From positions 1 to 28,377 of the forward strand of contig JAHLWZ010001022.1 of assembly GCA_020536535.1 (NCBI GenBank): 28,377 nt of DNA. Reading direction: 5' to 3'. The stretch's first letter is position 1; every line of letters starts with the position of its first letter. The stretch is from Pelomyxa schiedti (taxonomy: Eukaryota; Evosea; Pelobiontida; Pelomyxidae). The position numbers were made by a program, and so were the translations under genes. Below the pieces are notes generated by a model. It searched no databases and was not told where the DNA came from. It saw only the letters and a list, made by a program, of their open reading frames with translations. Shown here piece by piece: positions 22,089 through 28,377 of the stretch.

Positions 22089-25000
22089 TTATACCTCTTT
22101 CGGGATAGATACATGAATGTCAAGGGTTATTTGTTCCTTGAGGTCCCTCCAGTGCTTCCGGACTTCTTCTAGAAGAGCCGGTAGTTCCGTGGTGGTACAT
22201 TGTGTTGATTGTTCTGCCAGTGCCATTTTGATTCTGTCAGTGATTCTATAAAACTCTATAAGACCTGTGAAACCGAGTTAGCTGTACCAATTTGGTGCAG
22301 AGAGGATAGGAATCGCACATTCGATGTATTTCTGGTATTTTTCGTTTTCTGTGACTTTGGTTTGTACTGTGCTTTCTGCCCGGTGAAGAGACTGGTGCCA
22401 CTCCATAGCGGCTGTCAAGTATTCCTTGCATACAGTGACAACCTTGATGCACGCTGACTCATTCAGTGGTGGTGGATACTTTACAGGCTCCTTCACTGAG
22501 TTAGAAGTTGAGAAAAAACTGTTACAAGTTACCTGCTCTAGTGTGCTGGGAAGGGTTGGTTGCATGATTTGTGCTGTTAGGGATTGTGCTGGCTGTTGTG
22601 GCATCTGTTGACCAGTTTGTTGCACTTGCGGCATTAATTGCGTTACTTGAGGGAATTGTGTTGACTGCTGTAGCGTCACTGTCTGCTGAAGGGTCTGTTG
22701 ACCGGGCTGAACTTGTGTTTGTGGTGCTTGAACTGTTGGAGGCATTGGCTGTTCCTGTTGTGCCGGTAGTACTGACGGTTGCTGCGGTGGTGGAGGCGGA
22801 GGGACAGTCATTTGCGGGAATGAGGAATTGAAGGGTACTGTATACTGTGGTGCGACAAGGGAAGCTGTAGATTGTATCGGTGTTGATGATGCAGGAGACT
22901 GGAAGAACGTAGATTCCCACGAGCTTGTAGTTGCTGCTGGTGGAGGTGTGGGTAGAAAAGGGTGATCAATCGAACTTGTAGCAGGACTTGTAAAAGATGG
23001 CGCAGACTCGAAATCAGTCCAAAGATCTTGGTCTTGCTTTTCTGGTGTAGGTGCGATGCTCTTTTCCCCACTGAATGAAAATTGCATAAGACCACTGGAC
23101 GGTTGCGTGGGTAAAAAGGCAGTGGGTGTGGAAGGTGGTGGGGGAACATTCAAGAACATTGGGGTGATTCCTTGTGGAGGGAGTGGGGTTGGTGTAGGTG
23201 TTAATAGGGAGGCACTCGGGATGGGTTGAGCGGCGGGAAAATTGGACTGAATTGGGGGTGGCGGAACAGCGAGAATTTGGGAAGGAGAACCCCTGCCACA
23301 GTTAAGATAAAATAGTACACATTAAGGTAAGCTACCATGGGAGTGCTGTCGCAGGGGCCACGGGAAAACTATTTACAGATCCTGCACAGAGTTAAAAATG
23401 ACAACGCTACTCAGTCCCTACCTTCAACGAACAGTGATGAAGTTGGAGGCATTGAATCCATAGGTGAACTTGGTGCCAGTGGGGTGTTTGGAGTTGGAGT
23501 TGTTGGGACTTGTGGAGTTGAATTTGGGGGAGTGGCTGAATTTGGGGTGGGTGCTGGTGCCGGAGTTGGCACTGTAGTTGCTTCTCTGAGGGCTTTAATT
23601 GTTTCGTCATTCCAGGTCACAGAGTACTTGGACTTGCCCTTAATTTAAGTTAAAAAAAAAAAAATGTGTTGCTGTAATTTTCAAAACCTTTGGTGCAGGC
23701 TTTTCGGGGGGTGCCGGTTTCTCCTGTACCTTGCTTGTTTGTGAACTGTCTGTTTCTTGGGAAGTACTAATCGGTTTAACCTCAGCAGAAATACTCTTAT
23801 CAGGAGTCTGTTCGGAAAGATCGATTGAGCTCTTCTCTGAGGTGCCCTTACTCTCGGCACCTTTTACTGGGTTGAAGGACGTTTGCTGTGTAGGTTGTTC
23901 AAAGAATGTGCTATCTTCGTTTGCAATGGTTCCTGATGATGTGAACTCAGTAAAAATGGAATTATCTGCTGAGATGTTAGTTCACATTTATGGTACGGTG
24001 CAAGCCTTCAAAGGTGGTTGGTTTTGTAGGTGGTGGCAAATTTATCTTGGAGTCTCCCAGAAGAGATCCAGGTTCTTTTGAAGTTTGTTTACCTAAAGTA
24101 GTGAGAGCCGGAAGTATAGAAGGAAATGCCTACTGAGTGGAGCTGAAGCCCCAAAATCAATGGAAGGTGGAAACAGGGAAACAGATGCCGTTCCTGAAAC
24201 AGTGGCATTTGGAGTGACGCTGGTTGAAAAAAGTGATGTGGTGGATACTTGAGATGAAGAGTTTGGCGGAGTTGGCTGCGTGGGTGGGGTAAGAAGGGAT
24301 GGTGAGGTGAGGGTTGCAGGAGGGAAAAGGGAAGGATTTGGTTGTGCTACAAGCAGAGGTGAGGGTGCTGTTGCTGTCTTAGCCGGCGTCGAAGGCAATC
24401 CCAACAACAAAGATGTGGGAGAAGCGGTTGATTTTGAGGCTGAAGATGGGGGAGGTTCATCCCACGACATCAAATCCCCCTTTTTGGCAGAACCAACTGA
24501 CCCCGGTTTTTGTGGTGTGGCAGTTGCGGCCAGTATGGAGCTTGGAGTTGAAACCGGGGTAGGAGTGCCCGATAGCAGAGAATTTGCAGGCTGCCCGTAT
24601 GAAGTAACAGGTGAACTCACACTGGTTGGTCCAACTGCAGTTGTTGATCCCACAAAAGGCGTTGAGGGTGACATCAACCATTGTTGTTGAGCCCCGCTAG
24701 GCCGACCATACCCCATTCCCATCGTTCCCATTCCAGTCGGCATTCCAGTTCCAGTTCCAGTTCCAGGTGCACCTCCAATTCCCAGTCCCATTCCCATTCC
24801 ACTAGTATTCATCACCATCCCTGTCCCACTTCCACTTCCACTTCCACTTCCGAATCCCATTCCCATTCCCATCCCCATCCCCATCCCCATCCCCAATCCC
24901 ATTCCCCCGGTCGTTGTCGTCGTCGTTGGTTTCGCCGCTGGGTCAGTCAACAGCGATGCAAATGACGACGAAGACGATACGGGAGGCGTAGATACGACGG

Positions 25001-25352
25001 AATTTACGGCAGGAGGAGGCGGAGGAGGTGGAGGCGTGGCGAGGCCGAAAAACGACGCGCCCCCGATGTTGACGTTGACCGTTGGCATCGGGAGTGTCCC
25101 TTGAACCGCCGCGACCCCCGGGGGACGCGGCGGGACTTGGACCAGCGTGGGGCCGCCCATCATTGTGGGTTGCGTTGGTACGGCGAACTGGCCGGGAGGG
25201 GGGCCCGGGGGCACCATCATCATTGTTCCGTATTGTGGGACCATACCCCCGCCGTATCCCATCATCATGGTAGGCGCACCCATCATCATTGTGGGTGGGA
25301 CCACGTAGTTGGGCTTCATTCCCCTTCTTTTTTCTTTTTTTTTCCCGAACAT
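22089..25352 (-). CDS. synergin-gamma-like, Pro/Gln-rich trafficking protein (six exons)
   Basis: Exons: 25352-24134, 24092-23997, 23932-23688, 23638-23422, about 23289-22319 and 22264-22089. Most of the roughly 970 residues are disordered: Met/Gly/Pro-rich, a Gly-Met and Gly-Ser repeat, then Ser/Thr/Pro-rich and Gln-rich stretches. Short peptides such as LMSWDEPPP, LWTDFESAPSF and SLLGDSK resemble acidic-aromatic motifs of clathrin or AP-binding proteins. The only folded part is C-terminal: two helical hairpins with CIKVVTVCKEYLTAAMEWHQ and YIECLIEFYRITDRIKMAL, then LEEVRKHWRDLKEQI. This resembles the C-terminal region of synergin gamma, an AP-1/clathrin accessory protein at the trans-Golgi; that link comes from memory of the family and is tentative. 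One junction (exon 4 to 5, around 23290-23420) is off by one base in phase and stays unresolved. The start may be ATG 25352 or 25320. Confidence 0.5.
24690..24905 (-). repeat. six-base repeat coding Gly-Met and Gly-Ser/Thr dipeptides
   Basis: Tandem CCCATT/CCCATC and CCACTT/CCAGTT units (plus-strand view) encode alternating Gly-Met, Gly-Ser and Gly-Thr in exon 1 of the synergin-like gene. The frame is kept throughout. Confidence 0.8.
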
Positions 25353-25501
25353 GCACTCCGGTGATGCCTTCCAGGAAATCCCGAAGACGTGAAGCCCCGG
25401 GCACAGCCGCAGGCAAAAGAGAACAAAAGATTTTGCTTGGCGGAAAAAAACAAAGACTCTATTCAGGGTTATTCTAGTGGGTTCATTGTTCTGCAGAGTT
25501 C

Positions 25502-27617
<2,116 letters not shown>

Positions 27618-27764
27618 AGTTGTGTTCCCTTTGCTTGTCGTTGGTTGTTTTGGTTGGTGTCGATTGGTTTTTGTTTTTTGATTTGTGTGTTTAAACAGTT
27701 TCGGAAATTGCCCCTTTAAAAGGCGAAGTTTCTCTTAAAGGAGACGTGATGGAACCGGTCTCGA
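27618..27764. promoter_or_regulatory. shared upstream region of UGP and a divergent gene
   Basis: Only 147 bp separate the UGP ATG (minus) from the ATG at 27765 (plus). The UGP-proximal half is GT-rich on the plus strand. The other half contains CCTTTAAAAGG and CTTAAAGGAG, AT-rich cores that could serve as initiator elements. No established box is identified. Confidence 0.4.
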
Positions 27765-27972
27765 ATGAGATGGTGGTACAATTTGTTCGAAACGGTTTTT
27801 TGCAGTTTCCTCAGGACTGAGGATGAAGGCAGAAGAATGATGTTCTGGGCAACACCGGGTGATGAGTCCCAGACAGCTGCAAACCTCAGTGCCTCTCTTT
27901 GGGGCCAAACTTCAACAACATTCGGGGAATACGACCAAAAACCATTGTATTTAGGAGGGTTGCTCAGTCCTT
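27765..27972 (+). CDS. first exon of an unrecognised gene (partial)
   Basis: ATG 27765 opens a frame beginning MRWWYNLFETVFCSFLRTED and continuing through RRMMFWATPGDESQTAANL to LYLGGLLSP. A GTAAGA donor follows at 27973, after which the sequence becomes GT-rich and holds the inverted-repeat cluster, so the rest of the gene probably lies beyond the window. No domain is recognised. Alternative: ATG 27749 in another frame, which soon stops. Confidence 0.4.
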
Positions 27973-28117
27973 GTAAGAGGCCCTGAACCGCTTTGTTTGT
28001 GGTTGCCGTGGAATAACAGCACTTGTGTTTGTGGTTCTGGCTGTGGATGAACTTGTGGTTGTTGCCCTACTACCACGACACTGCGTCCTGGTGGTTGTGG
28101 TACATATCTGGAGCCCA

Positions 28118-28255
28118 GGGGCGGTCATTTTACATAGAGGAAAAACCACAGGAAAATTGTAAAATGACCGCCCCATCGTTTTGAGGGCGGTCGTATGACA
28201 ATAAAGAAAAAATTGTCAAATGACCGCCCCGGGGTGGTCATTTTACAATTTTTTC
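28118..28255. repeat. cluster of four alternating inverted repeats (foldback element)
   Basis: Four copies of a roughly 20-base motif, GGGGCGGTCATTTTACAATT, occur within 138 bp in alternating orientation. Copy 1 (28118-28134) and copy 2 (28158-28174, reversed) match perfectly over 17 bases with a 23-base loop. Copy 3 (28185-28202) pairs with copy 4 (28213-28230) with two mismatches. A further forward copy starts at 28231 (GGGGTGGTCATTTTACAATT), one mismatch from the consensus, meeting copy 4 at CCCCGGGG. It lies in a probable intron of the gene starting at 27765. It may be a MITE-like or foldback repeat. Confidence 0.85.
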
Positions 28256-28377
28256 CTTCTAATCTCTTAATTATTTTCTTCCTTCTGATCTTTGGCTAGT
28301 TGGGGATAGAACTATCTAATCGAGCCAGTACGATCACGGTGTTCTCGTCATCATTCTATTGTGGATTCACAAACATG

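Noticed and set aside
24280-24965. plus-strand frames rich in Ser-His or Gly-Val
   Set aside because: They are shadows of the repeat-rich synergin-like exon on the minus strand.

Overview
This window is nuclear DNA from a unicellular eukaryote. The genes are split by short GT-AG introns, mostly 35-75 nt. Introns on both strands are often T- or GT-rich with a CTAAC-like branch region. Genes sit a few hundred bases apart on both strands. The recognisable proteins are all eukaryotic: an SPT2-type histone chaperone, a BBS10-like chaperonin, a Ras guanine nucleotide exchange factor, a synergin-like trafficking protein, UDP-glucose pyrophosphorylase and a TLDc protein. The BBS-type gene implies a cilium or flagellum. 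A RasGEF with a RasGEFN module is typical of Amorphea (Opisthokonta, Amoebozoa, Apusomonada and relatives). I cannot name the species.

Layout: TLDc protein (-, 645-1307) and SPT2-like protein (+, 1574-4374) diverge from a short shared upstream region. A gene-poor stretch (4375-6802) follows, holding two blocks of a decayed 30-bp minisatellite. A coiled-coil/Ser-Thr-rich protein of unknown function (-, 6803-9302) carries a perfect (TATTG)24 tract in an intron. A poorly resolved stretch (9303-10636) precedes a possible winged-helix protein (+, 10637 to 11646 or 11872). The BBS10-like gene (+, 12090-14822) converges on a leucine-dehydrogenase-like gene (-, about 15028-17180). After an unresolved 1.25 kb comes the RasGEF (+, 18434-21683, 18 exons, all phases consistent). 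It converges on the synergin-like gene (-, 22089-25352), which lies just downstream of UGP (-, 25502-27617, 14 exons). A divergent partial gene (+, 27765 onward) enters an intron that carries a cluster of inverted repeats.

The genes do not form one pathway. They are ordinary housekeeping, signalling, trafficking and cilium genes. The most unusual sequence signals are the four-copy alternating inverted repeat at 28118-28255, two GC-AG introns, strong GC enrichment restricted to the 5' ends of several genes, the 30-bp minisatellite blocks, the pentamer array, and an amino-acid dehydrogenase of mainly bacterial family carrying many introns. Exon boundaries were placed by eye from splice signals and reading-frame phase, so those not tied to a conserved domain are provisional.
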